This document shows, in pieces, positions 22,578-32,392 of a DNA stretch of 64,000 bases. This DNA comes from Hormiphora californensis (lineage: Eukaryota > Ctenophora > Tentaculata > Cydippida > Pleurobrachiidae): NCBI GenBank assembly GCA_020137815.1, contig CM035350.1:4668418-4732417 (forward strand), read 5' to 3'. Under the pieces are notes generated by a model. That model had not been told where the DNA came from. It was given only the letters and a program-made list of their open reading frames with translations, and made no database searches. Position 1 is the first letter of the stretch. The number at the start of each line of letters is the position of its first letter. Both the position numbers and the translations under genes were made by a program.

Positions 22578-23279
22578 TTAGTTGCCACCACCCCATGTTT
22601 TCCTGATTTCGTCAAATCGGTCATTGTAGTTCGTCTTGACAGTGCTGATAAGGTTGTTCAGAGCGTTCTTGTCCTCGGGCTTCACAGCGGTGAGACAGAC
22701 AGCAGCGGCAGTCTTCATGTGCACAAGCTGTCCAAGCCTGGCCTTTCCCTTGACGATGCAGTAGGGGACGTTCATCTTCCTGCAGAGGGCGGGCAGCCAG
22801 ACAACGAGCTCAATGGGGTCAACATCGTGAGCAATGACCACCAGCTGAGCCTTCTTCTTCTCGATCAGACCGGTCACGTGGTTTAGTCCGTATTTGACAA
22901 CGATGGGCTTCTTGCCGCTCTCGGTCTTCTCCGCCTCAGCCATGCTCCTCAGCCTCTCCTTCTTCTCGGCAGATGTTTCGGGCTTGTACTTCCTCATCAG
23001 CTTGAAGAGAGAGGTAGCAGTGCTCTTGTCAAGGGTCATGGTGAACTGGTTAACACTTGGGGGCACCTTCAGCCTCTGGAAAAGGGTCTTCTTCTGCCTC
23101 TGGAGTCGGACATACTTGGGCCACTTAACAAACCTCCTCAGGTCCCTCTTGGGCTGGACATCTCCTCCGATACTGAAGTTCTTGGGTCTCCTCTCAATCA
23201 GGGGGTTGGTGCCCTTCTTTGCCTTGGCAGAGGCGGCGGGCACTGCCGCGGTCTTCTTGACACGCTTCACCTTTGGCAT
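22578..23279 (-). CDS. RPL7A: 60S ribosomal protein eL8 (L7a) with shortened C terminus
   Basis: A large-subunit protein of the L7Ae family that binds kink-turn RNA. There are 233 residues in one exon. The N-terminal basic tail, the [20 protein letters not shown] block, the [11 protein letters not shown] block and the L7Ae core [20 protein letters not shown]...GKARLG are all well conserved. The family normally continues after the WGG motif with about 25-30 more residues (a GPKS block then a Lys/Ala helix). Here the frame reads KTWGGGN and stops at TAA, so that tail is absent, and no downstream exon encoding it is visible before RPS25. Either a real truncation or an unrecognised splice near the last codons explains it. 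The start ATG follows CTTGTAG, an acceptor for a 5' UTR intron. Confidence 0.95.
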   Translation of the reverse strand: MPKVKRVKKTAAVPAASAKAKKGTNPLIERRPKNFSIGGDVQPKRDLRRFVKWPKYVRLQRQKKTLFQRLKVPPSVNQFTMTLDKSTATSLFKLMRKYKPETSAEKKERLRSMAEAEKTESGKKPIVVKYGLNHVTGLIEKKKAQLVVIAHDVDPIELVVWLPALCRKMNVPYCIVKGKARLGQLVHMKTAAAVCLTAVKPEDKNALNNLISTVKTNYNDRFDEIRKTWGGGN

Positions 23280-23419
23280 GCTACAAGGATAGTGGATGGG
23301 TTAGTTCAACAAGACCGGGGGTGGTAGGTCAGGGAGTTTTATAAACAGCTTTAATGTTGTATCAAAACATAGAGATCAATAATTTAACTATACAAAACGA
23401 AACAGACATAAAAACTCGC

Positions 23420-23803
23420 TCATTTCTTAAATATTGCCTGGTATTTATCCAATATATCCCGTTTAACTGCAGGGTGAGTTGTCCCGGGGAAGTCTATTAC
23501 ACCCGCGGTGTTACCATACTTTTTGTTAATAGTCTCCAACTTATCGGCCGATGGGTAAAACACTCCATTGGGAGCCAAGAAGGGGTGATCAGCAAATGGG
23601 TACGGGTTAGGGGCGATGACAAGCGGCTGAACGTGGACTAGATGCTGTAGTTTGTGTAGCTGCGAGTTGAAGTGAGGAGTATTGGGAACAATCGCGGGTT
23701 TGTATTGAACAGTGAGGCCCAGCTCGGTACACAGTTCCTGAATTGACAGCCTGTTACCCTTGAGAGGTCTGATCAACTTAACACACCACAACTTATTTGC
23801 CAT
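23420..23803 (-). CDS. MRPL30: Mitochondrial ribosomal protein uL30m
   Basis: A large-subunit mitoribosomal protein with an L30 ferredoxin-like fold. There are 127 residues in one exon. The L30 signature is seen at the start (LWCVKLIRPLKG), followed by a helix ('IQELCTELGL'), the NTPHFNSQLHKLQHLVHVQPL stretch (compare PSVN..L..VKHLI.I.PL in uL30m) and a C-terminal extension with ADHPFLAPNGVFYPSADKLE. The frame starts directly at the L30 fold, so a mitochondrial targeting sequence is not obvious. An upstream exon may supply it, or the N terminus is used as is. An in-frame upstream ATG is closed by TGA after three codons. Orthology is fairly secure from the L30 signature and long tail, but the sequence is diverged. 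Confidence 0.8.
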   Translation of the reverse strand: MANKLWCVKLIRPLKGNRLSIQELCTELGLTVQYKPAIVPNTPHFNSQLHKLQHLVHVQPLVIAPNPYPFADHPFLAPNGVFYPSADKLETINKKYGNTAGVIDFPGTTHPAVKRDILDKYQAIFKK

Positions 23804-24637
23804 ACTGTCCTCACCGGTCCATCCTATATTGGGAAGAGAGAAGTCAGCAGGTCGTCCATTGAATGTGTGTGTGTGCCAACTAGGGTGGTGCTAGCGCGCA
23901 CTTAAAACTTCACCGAAATACCAGCAACTCCTACTTTAGTACGAATGGCGTGTCATGGCGCGCTACGCTGACCACGCTTTTGAACACGCGCAAAGTCCCC
24001 GGGCGGGATAGATCTACACTCGAGACACATCCCAGCAGGATCCGGTGTGTGTAACGGGTGTTGGTTGAAAACTTGGGACAACTTGTGTATATCAGTGACA
24101 CCGCTGTGACACTCTGTCACTTTCACACTGTCACGTCATGTTATTGTGTTGTCCCCGGGGGAGGCTGCAACTGAAGACACCGGGATATATTATCAGGGAA
24201 CCAGAGTCTGCTGAATAATCCTCAGAGCACTGGACACCACTGAAACTGTCGGCTGGGAACTGTTTGTGTGTATACTGTGTACATGGGATAGTGGTTGAAG
24301 GCTGAAGTTGGTTGTAAGGGTTGGTGCTGTTAATATGGGAGATGTAATAGGAGAGGAGCGAAGAGAGCAGCACACTCGCCGGACATGCCGTATCATAGCT
24401 AGAACAGAGAGTGGGTTACAACAAATGCGAAATAAATTAAGTGGATGGAGGATTGGGGGACAGTCCGAAGACGTGGGATAAGGTCTGGGGAGAATTAACC
24501 GGGGGAGAGGGGAATAATACACACATTTGTTCATCTGCAAAATTTCTTAAAGACATATCTAAATCATCAAATAACTTATGAAACAAATCAACAAAACAAA
24601 AGAGAGAAAGAGGGTAGAAAGATAAGTTACACCAACA
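23804..24637. other. Promoter/5' region of MRPL30 and 3' end of the SelU gene
   Basis: No other gene is recognised. Minus-strand open frames at 24131-24540 are low in conserved features and overlap the presumed SelU 3' UTR or MRPL30 upstream region. Confidence 0.4.
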
Positions 24638-24710
24638 GCAGAAGAGTCGTATCAGTGGTAGAGCGATGTCTATCTGACTTTCTCGCCCCCACGTCATGTC
24701 TTGAACCAGT
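24638..24710 (-). promoter_or_regulatory. Candidate SECIS element in the 3' UTR of the SelU gene
   Basis: Read on the minus strand, an ATGA (24697-24694) and a TGAT (24654-24651) can form the tandem G·A quartet of a eukaryotic SECIS. Between them GTGGGGGCGA pairs with TCGCTCTACCAC as a 10-bp stem with a TA bulge on the 3' side. The apical loop begins G-AAA, with the A-run about 12 nt after the quartet, which is the expected spacing. A lower helix AAGA/TCTT can close the structure below an internal loop. It begins about 125 nt after the SelU stop codon. The call combines hand folding with known SECIS rules and was not scored by software. Confidence 0.7.
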
Positions 24711-24821
24711 GCTTCACAGTTGGGCATTACCGTGTGTGAAACTTATCTCTCCAAACTCTCTCTCAAAACAAAATTAACAGTTTTTGATCTGAATTACAAA
24801 GCGATTACCAAAATAATATCT

Positions 24822-26624
24822 CTATTCTGCAGTAGGAGCCGGCTCCTCAGCAGCAGGTTTAATCTTTTTCACCGCCTCCACAACATCCGTTACATCAACT
24901 CGAACCCCAATAGCGGTTTCAAGATGCTCAAAGATAATCCCTTGATCCCCAGGACCTACTACAATCACTCCACCCAGGATAAATCCCTCGCCTTTGTTGT
25001 TACCAGCGACTGTGATTTTCCTGAATTTTGCGATCAGAGAGAGGGAGAAGAGAGAGCTGTAGCCAGCAGAACGGCCTGCTGGGTCGTAGAAATTCTTCTG
25101 TTGTGGAGGGAGAAAGATGATGGTTAGATATTGGGGGAGAGAGGAAAAGGGTGATTAGATATTATCAATTTTGTCGATCTTGGAATACCTAACAACCAAT
25201 ATCATCAAAACCTTGTTACGTTCTAACAATATTTGTGAGAGGGCGAGCAAGGCAAGTTACAACCATTGTAAAATTTTGAGATATAATATAATTCTTTAGG
25301 TAGCACTGCTTGTACAACTTATAACACTGGGCAGTGTTATAAGTGAAAACTTATAACACTGGGCAGTGTTATAAGTGAAAACTTATAACACTGCCCAGTT
25401 ATACATGAAAACTTATAACACTGCTGCACTTCGAACGCCACTGTTTCTGTCACGTTTAAAAACCGTTAGAAAGATAAACGTGTACGAACTCCCTCTCTCT
25501 CTTTCTTTATGTCACACTCTCACGCCGTTGCAGCATCGAAATCAAGATAACAGTTACGAACTCCCGGACCCACACATTCTTTATCTCTCACTCTCACTAA
25601 TCTCTCACTCTCTTTACCTATCTCAGGCGTTATCTTATCTTATACTGATTTCTCTGCCTGCTACCTTATCATGAATTTGTTCTATTGTTACGCCCTATGC
25701 TAAAGTGTCTCTCACTCTTGTTTAAAAAATTTTACAATGCAATTTTATTATGCCTGTTTTCGTTGTACCTGACGTCAACAATAATGTCCCAGATTCGTAC
25801 ACTTTTAGACCTCGCAGGCTCGGTCAAAAAGTAAAACTACATCACTCGCAGGCTCGTGAGGTAGTCAAACTTAGTGGCACTCGCAGGCTCGTGCACTAAA
25901 GTACAAGAATCTGCCTCGACCTGTGGTCTCGGATCATTATTGTTGCACTTATAACACTCGACCTTCGGTCTCGTGTTATAAGTTTTCAGGTACAACTTAT
26001 AGGCATAATAAAATCCTACAATGTACATACCTCTGGATCAATGAATATGTCCCCTCCCTTCAGGAAGGTTCTGTACTCCTCAAGTTCGTTCCCTAGATCT
26101 TCCTTTACCACCGCACACAACCTCACATTGCCCATTTGTGAGGCTTCAGAGGACAACCAAACGGCCTCCTGGGAGAGAGGGAGAGGTTGTTAATTAAAAT
26201 TAATTAATTAATTAAATTCACAAATCTTGCAGGGATGAAAAGTTTCAGTAGTTGAAATGGTGTTTTGGTAATAACTTCTCACCTCTCTGCACAATTTTCA
26301 TCCTGGTCTCCGTACAATTTGAATCACAGCACCATGTTTCTCCCAGAGAGATCGGGCTGGTAGCTCCTCGCCTCCAGGGACAGTCTTTACCTTGGCCACT
26401 GTGTTCAACTGAGAGAAAGGAGTTAGAGAAAGTGACAAATGGGAATATAACTGACAAAAAGTGCGATCCGTGATCAATATAATTGATTGAAAAAGTGGTG
26501 ATCGGTTAATTAAACTAACCTTCTCAAAGTTAACACCCGGCATCGCTGAAGCAACAGAAAGGGCGGCAAAACCACCTGCTAGAGCTAACTTCTTATTTCC
26601 AAACCTCCGTACTAAACCATACAT
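24822..26624 (-). CDS. SELENOU: Selenoprotein U / PRXL2 (FAM213)-type redox protein with in-frame TGA (Sec)
   Basis: A thioredoxin-fold, peroxiredoxin-like protein. Exons 26624-26520, 26408-26283, 26168-26031 and 25097-24822 join in phase to 214 residues. Exon 1 encodes an N-terminal hydrophobic stretch (LALAGGFAALSVASAM), a possible membrane anchor as in PRXL2A. Exon 2 has LWEKHGAVIQIVRRPG, then a TGA (26300-26298), then KLCRE, and exon 3 continues EAVWLSSEA. In PRXL2 proteins this site reads RRPGCFLCREEA, so the TGA occupies the first Cys of the CxxC-like redox motif. Reading it as selenocysteine (Sec72, UKLC) is what Sec-containing SelU proteins of fish, birds and some protists show. The C-terminal part GEGFILGGVIVVGPGDQGI and KKIKP also match the family. 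A SECIS-like hairpin lies downstream. If TGA were a stop, the protein would end before its active-site Cys75 and lose two-thirds of its length. Confidence 0.9.
25312..25424. repeat. Tandem 32-bp palindromic repeat, about three copies
   Basis: The unit ACTTATAACACTGGGCAGTG continues TTATAAGTGAAA and is itself an inverted repeat around GGGC. Two copies are near perfect and a third is degenerate, with a further partial. It lies in the last intron of the SelU gene, and the ACTTATAACAC core recurs in the element at 25742-26014. Confidence 0.85.
25742..26014. mobile_element. MITE-like inverted-repeat element in SelU intron 3
   Basis: The ends ATTTTATTATGCC and GGCATAATAAAAT face each other, and the similarity extends inward through a GTACCTGA/TCAGGTAC block. 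Inside are three hairpin-prone copies of CTCGCAGGCTCG, plus an ACTTATAACACTCG...CGTGTTATAAGT palindrome. There is no frame. Identification as a transposon rests on inverted ends only. Confidence 0.65.
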
Positions 26625-26764
26625 CGGCTACATGTCCTATATCAAGGATAGGTTAAGAGATTTCAAATTCAGTATAGCGCAAATCCTTTAAGGTTTTACA
26701 CAGAGATTATTATCAAAAATGAAACACAGCGACCTGATAAATAAAAAACCATAGACCATTAAAA
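26625..26764. other. Short intergenic between SelU promoter and RPL8 3' end
   Basis: A 140-bp spacer between the SelU start codon and the RPL8 stop codon, holding the SelU 5' UTR side and RPL8 3' UTR. Nothing further is recognised. Confidence 0.6.
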
Positions 26765-27535
26765 TTAAGAATCCTTGGTTTCCTTCTTGGTTCCCCGCAG
26801 TCGTCCAGTCCTCCTGGCAGCGATGAGACCGACCTTGGCTCCAGCGCTGGTGTCCCTCCTGACAGTTGAGGGGTGTCCAATATGCTGATGGTTACCTCCA
26901 CCATGAGGATGCTCCACAGGGTTCATTGCCACACCTCGCACCTTAGGCCAGCAGTTCCTCTTCACCTTGTACTTGTGGTATGCTCGTCCAGCCTTCAACA
27001 GAGGCTTGTCAATCCTACCTCCTCCAGCGACGATGCCAACAACGGCCCTGGCCTTCGAGTTGACGACCTTCTTGGAGCCGGAGGGCAGCTTGATCCTGGA
27101 CATGCCAGTATCGGGGTTGTGAGAGATGACGGTTCCGTAGTTTCCGGAGGTCCTGGCAATCTTGCCCCTGTCACCGGGCTTAGCCTCAATGTTGCAGATG
27201 ATCGTTCCCTCAGGCAGCTGAGAGACGGGCATGCAGTTTCCGATGGAGAGAAGGGCTTTCTTTCCGAAGTAGACGAACTGTCCGGTGTACATTCCCTCAA
27301 CGGCCAGAATGGTCTCCTTGTTGATCTTGTACTTGTAGGGGTCCCTGAAGTGGATAATGGCAAGGGGAGCACCTCGACCGGGATCGTGGATAATCTCCTT
27401 TACCACTCCCTTGATGTATCCATGTCGCTCGGCGTAGTCGATAGTTCGGAGCTTGGCCGCACCCTTCCTTCGCTTCACGTGCGATTTGAAGATGCCTCCA
27501 GGTCCCTTACGCTGTGCCCGAATCACACGACCCAT
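26765..27535 (-). CDS. RPL8: 60S ribosomal protein uL2 (L8)
   Basis: A core large-subunit protein near the peptidyl-transferase centre. There are 256 residues in one coding exon, against 257 in human. It starts [19 protein letters not shown], continues with [21 protein letters not shown], and near the end carries [20 protein letters not shown], the conserved His-rich uL2 loop. The His beside the peptidyl-transferase site lies in this HPHGGG segment. The chosen ATG (27535) gives the universal N terminus. The base-level context CTCTAG|CCATGG indicates a 5' UTR intron acceptor immediately upstream, so a longer in-frame reading from further upstream is rejected. Conservation is very high throughout. 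Confidence 0.98.
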   Translation of the reverse strand: MGRVIRAQRKGPGGIFKSHVKRRKGAAKLRTIDYAERHGYIKGVVKEIIHDPGRGAPLAIIHFRDPYKYKINKETILAVEGMYTGQFVYFGKKALLSIGNCMPVSQLPEGTIICNIEAKPGDRGKIARTSGNYGTVISHNPDTGMSRIKLPSGSKKVVNSKARAVVGIVAGGGRIDKPLLKAGRAYHKYKVKRNCWPKVRGVAMNPVEHPHGGGNHQHIGHPSTVRRDTSAGAKVGLIAARRTGRLRGTKKETKDS

Positions 27536-27746
27536 GGCTAGAGAACAGATACGGGTTAAATGAAGGGGGTAGGATAGAATGAGCGAGTAAGAGACAGAGA
27601 GAAGGGGAGGGACACAAGGTAGAAAGCGAGAGAGTGGGGTAGAAAGCAAGCGAGAGGGTCAGGGGTAGAATCGGAGAGAGAAGGGGCAAGGGTTCAAAAC
27701 AACAACAAGTAAAATTTCCAGTAAAAGATAAAAACCGCCGAATAAC

Positions 27747-29113
27747 TTATTTCTTCTTCTTGCCCTTGACACCCAGACCATCGTCCTCAGCTGCTTCCTT
27801 GGCCCTCTTTTCTCGGACACCCACAAGTTTCCGGTTGGCTCGGTACATCCTCATGGTCTGGAAGGCGCTCTGTTTCTTCTCCTCCTCGGTGATAACTCGG
27901 GCGGTGGTGTCAGAGTGAGCTTGTTTGATGGGCATGACGGGTCCTCGGAGCTGGGTGGCTACCTCCATCTCAGCGGGGGTGCTGTCTCCCTTCTTGGGGG
28001 CGGACTTCTGAAGGAATGATGTTGTTAGTTGTATATGTGAAAAAAGTGTGAACAATTAATTTAAATTGGTTTTGGGTTGTGGAAACCGTGTCTAGGATAA
28101 AGTACAACGAGCACTGTATCTTGATTAGCAGTTACACATTTCCTTTCCCAGGGTCTTGACTGTGATGTACAACAAAATGTAACCACAAACACAACCCTGG
28201 TTTCACTTCACAGCTCTAGAATTAGAAAGTATGGGATATAAAATATATGCGCAAACCTTTCGTGGGAAAAGGATCAGCCTGCTCCTGTATTCCTTCAGTC
28301 GGAGCACGTTAGCCTGGAGTCCCTCCTGGGACCTGTTCTTCCTTCGATGATCAACAGCGATTCCAATGGACCTGGCCTGTTTCTTGTTTACACCGGCAGC
28401 CTGAAACAGGATTGAACAGTTAGGACAACTTGATGATAGCAACAACAGCTGAGTATGGAAAGAAAAAAAGAAAGAAGATCTGAACTGATGAAAAAAATTA
28501 TTAATAAAATCATTAACAACTTTTTAATAAATTTTTAAGAAACACAATTAATGTGACGTAGTATGGAATAAATAAGTGATAGTAACTATAACTAGTTGTA
28601 AAAATGAATGACTTTAATCGGATCATTGTACACACACCTTCAGCTCGTCGAGGGTGAATCCTCGGCCAGCCCGGACCTTGGCGTTATATCGGATTGTCTG
28701 ACAGTGAACAACGGGTCGGAGGAGACCAGCAACGGGTCGGGGGGCGATGGCCTTGGCCTTCTCCATTCGCTTTGTCCTCCTTGTCTTCTTCTTGCCGGCT
28801 TGGTTGAACCAGGTCTTGACATACCTGGGTAATGGTAGAGTTAGATACACTGATCTAAAAATGGGCTGCAGAGACGAGGAATGAAAAGGAATAGATGGGG
28901 AAACCGTGTCTAGGATAAAGTACAACGAGCACTGTATCTTGATTAGCAGTTACACATTTCCTTTCCCAGGGTCTTGACTGTGATGTACAACAAAATGTAA
29001 CCACAAACACAACCCTGGTTTCAATGTAACACACAATATTAAGTTGTTAATTACCTTTGCCAATCCTTATGGAAATGGCTGTCAAAGACCATGTTATTAT
29101 GTTTAGGAGCCAT
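27747..29113 (-). CDS. RPL13: 60S ribosomal protein eL13, four exons
   Basis: A large-subunit ribosomal protein on the 60S solvent side. Exons 29113-29055, 28824-28638, 28400-28257 and 28007-27747 join in phase to 216 residues (human 211). The matching landmarks are [20 protein letters not shown] at the start, [59 protein letters not shown] and the APKKGDS and ARVITEEEK blocks. The C terminus is Lys-rich. Introns 1 and 3 each carry an identical 125-bp segment, described separately as a candidate small RNA. The ATG at 29113 follows an AACAG acceptor and a short pyrimidine-containing leader. Confidence 0.97.
28081..28205 (-). ncRNA. Candidate intronic H/ACA-like snoRNA, copy A (RPL13 intron 3)
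   Basis: On the RPL13-sense strand this 125-bp segment can form a 5' hairpin closed by CCAGGGT/ACCCTGG, with an internal loop (TGTGTT facing GTCAAG) and an upper stem TGTG/CACA. AAAGGA follows, fitting the H-box ANANNA, about 14 nt after the upper stem as in pseudouridylation guides. A second hairpin and an ACA follow: either the ACA of 'ACACGG', or the one right after TTTCC. Host gene, intron position and sense orientation fit vertebrate practice. The second hairpin is not well resolved, so a small repeat remains the alternative. Confidence 0.45.
28899..29023 (-). ncRNA. Candidate intronic H/ACA-like snoRNA, copy B (RPL13 intron 1)
   Basis: Identical to copy A over all 125 bp as read, while the flanking intron sequences differ. 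The outer ACA present just after copy A is CCC here, but the inner ACACGG is retained. Full identity between two introns of one gene points to recent duplication, gene conversion or strong constraint. Confidence 0.45.
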
Positions 29114-29269
29114 CTTGACCTCTGTTTAATCCGAAGAGATCACCAGTCCCTAGATAAAACAGAATGGGATGTTTAGGTGTGGGGCACACAGCTGTAAACA
29201 AAGAATCATTAACTCAGATTTGAATAAAACACGTCGCCTCTTTACAATAAATAAAAACAGATCAAAGAT

Positions 29270-30027
<758 letters not shown>

Positions 30028-30822
30028 ATAGTAGAGTCGATAACTACATCGACCTCTCCCAATTGTTCCAGTTTTTGTCACATCTGTTTGGAGCCTCGAC
30101 ACGACCTCTAAACAGGTGTTACTTTTTCACAAACTGTTTTCATCTTGGTGTAATCAGCAGTTGAAATGTTGCTGATCATAACAAAAACCTGACTAAATTT
30201 TTTCAACTTGGGGTAAAACCATGGGTGTCAAAAGTTAGCTCTAGGTCCCCTGAGTAACCATCCGGAGACTCTAAGAGATATTTCAAGCCGTTCTCCCGTA
30301 ATCATTAATCCCGGTGGAGAAAAAAATACAATGCGGACGTACGTGAGCGCTGGCAGGCTGTTTACATGTTATTGTATGTCTCTCACTCTCTCTGGAAAAA
30401 CCGCACGTGCGGTTGCGCCGCGCGAGATAACTCTTTCTCAAGGGGGAGAAAAGAGAGAGACGCACATTAACGTTATACATTAAAGTTGAGGTTGTAGGCA
30501 ATTGCACGTACGTCCATACTCAAATATGTGCTCTACCGGGATTAATGATTACAGGAGAACGGCTTGAAATATCTCTTGGAGTCTCCGGATGGTTACTCAG
30601 GGGACCTAGAGCTAACTTTTGACACCCATGGTTTTACCCCAAGTTGAAAAAATTTAGTCAGGTTTTTGTTATGATCAGCAACATTTCAACTGCTGATTAC
30701 ACCAAGATGAAAACAGTTTGTGAAAAAGTAACACCTGTTTAGAGGTCGTGTCGAGGCTCCAAACTGATGTGACAAAAACTGGAACAATTGGGAGAGGTCG
30801 ATGTAGTTATCGACTCTACTAT
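30028..30822. mobile_element. Fold-back element with two 288-bp inverted arms
   Basis: Arms 30028-30315 and 30535-30822 are inverted copies differing at only a few positions by eye. They begin ATAGTAGAGTCGATAACTAC and run to ATTAATCCCGGT. A 219-bp spacer holds a small palindrome around CCGCACGTGCGG. The plus-strand open frame overlapping the left arm has no domain. No clear target duplication is visible. It has the form of a fold-back or long-arm MITE. Confidence 0.8.
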
Positions 30823-30940
30823 TTAGGAAAGCTGGAGTTGCCGGAATAGATGAAAGGTAATCTGTACGGCTAGAGGACAACCTTTTGGCAGCAAATGAGT
30901 ACTTAAACTCGCCCTGAAAAACTCGAATTATGATTCGATT

Positions 30941-31428
30941 CAGTGCTGCAGTATGGCGGCGCATTGACGCAAAATAAAAAAAAATAAAAACATGAAAAAA
31001 ATAAAAAAACGTGTTTCAAAAAACATGTTTTTAAAAAAACATGTTTTCGAAAATTTTGATTTTGCGTCAATGCGCCACGTAAGCCGGCTCAATGACGCAA
31101 AATCATTTTTCGAAAATTTTGATTTTGCGTCAATGCGCCACGTCGCCGGCTCAATGACGCAAAATCAACATTTTCGAAAACATGTTTTTTCCCCAAAATT
31201 TTGATTTTGCGTCAATGCGCCGGCCACGTGGCGCATTGACGCAAAATAAAAATTTTCGAAAACATGATTTTGCGTCATTGAGCCGGCTTACGTGGCGCAT
31301 TGACGCAAAATCAAAATTTTCGAAAACATACTTTTTTAAAAACATGTTTTTTGAAACACGTTTTTTATTTTTTTTACGTTTTTTACTTTTTTGATTTTGC
31401 GTCAATGCGCCGCCATACTGCAGTACTG
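30941..31428. mobile_element. 488-bp palindromic element with TTTTGCGTCAATGCGCC repeats
   Basis: The ends read CAGTGCTGCAGTATGGCGGC and its near-perfect inverse (one base differs). The motif GCGCATTGACGCAAAATC and its inverse occurs about nine times in both orientations, and TTTTCGAAAA palindromes separate the copies. The two halves mirror each other around position ~31185-31230. No coding capacity. CAGT ends would fit a TA-targeting DNA transposon, but the flanks (TT left, TA right) do not give a clean duplication. Confidence 0.78.
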
Positions 31429-31686
31429 TAAGTGACCATAACAGGGGTTCTTGCTAACGTAAATCGAGCGCACGCATTAGTCATCATTGGTACGGGTAAA
31501 TTTAAAAAGGCCTCGGTTTTCGCACTTTTTTGGACTTTTGAAAAGTTGTGACCAACAAAAAAAAGCGCAATTTTGAAATCTCGCAACGCGCCATCATTGT
31601 GCGCGCTTTGAATCTGGTTTTGCGCGTTACAACAAAGCTGTTGCGCGCACCGCACCGATAAATTTAATTTTTTTAAGTATTTTTTT

Positions 31687-32074
31687 ATAAGGAACCATAA
31701 TAAAGTTCAAGAGCGCACCCCATCCAAGAGCGCACCACCTCCAAAAGACACCACTCCGAGAGCGCACCACATCAAAGAGAGCTCCCCATCCAGAAGATAC
31801 CGCGCGCAGGGGACACCACGCGCAGAAGAGACCGCACGCGCAAATACAACGCCGCGCTGGTCTCTTCTGCGCGTGGTGTCCCCTGCGCGTGGTATCTTCT
31901 GGATGGGGAGCTCTCTTTGATGTGGTGCGCTCTTGAAGTGGTGTCTTCTGGAGGTGGTGCGCTCTTGGGTGTGGTCTCTTTTGGGTGTGGTGCGCTCTCA
32001 GGTGTGGTCTCTCTTCGATCGGGTGCGCTCTTGGGTGCTCTTGGAGGCTCTTGAACTTTATTATGGTTCCTTAT
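31687..32074. mobile_element. Fold-back element with AAGAGCGCACCAC motif
   Basis: The ends ATAAGGAACCATAATAAAGT and the inverse close the element. The arms carry repeated GAGCGCACC and GAAGATACCACGCGC-type motifs in opposite orientation, meeting near 31855. A further one-armed relative ('accataaagttcaagagcgg') occurs at about 32308-32380, next to the LINE start. Confidence 0.75.
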
Positions 32075-32392
32075 TTGCTCGACATTTTTTGAGCCTGAAA
32101 TTTGAAAGTTTTTTTTCAACTGTTCCCATCCTCATGGTTGAAAAGCGCTGCCTTATCCCTGGGGGCCAGTATTGTTTGCCAACCCTCATAGCCTCTCTTG
32201 CACCTCGGGACGTCTCCCAGATGCCGGAGACGTCACCCACAGATGTTCAGAGGTGCAAGGGAGGCCGTTAAAAGCGCTGCCTTATTCCACACTGCATTAA
32301 AATGGGGACCATAAAGTTCAAGAGCGGACCAGGTCCAAGAGCGCACCAGGAAAGGAGAGCACCCCATCCAGAAGAAAATATAAATCACATAA
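32075..32392. repeat. Repeat debris: 'aaaagcgctgcc' duplicates and partial fold-back copy
   Basis: The stretch AAAAGCGCTGCCTTAT occurs at about 32140 and 32271, enclosing an imperfect inverted repeat (cctctcttgcacctc.../...gaggtgcaagggagg). After that comes a partial copy of the neighbouring fold-back element. No gene. Confidence 0.6.

Noticed and set aside
24131-24540. Two overlapping minus-strand frames after the SelU gene
   Set aside because: They fall in the SelU 3' region or MRPL30 upstream sequence and show no protein motif.
26873-27541. 222-codon plus-strand frame opposite RPL8
   Set aside because: An antisense shadow of a very highly conserved gene with strong codon bias.
31772-32271. 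Frames over the GAGCGCACC fold-back element
   Set aside because: Proline/arginine repeats follow from the repeated DNA motif; they are not a gene.
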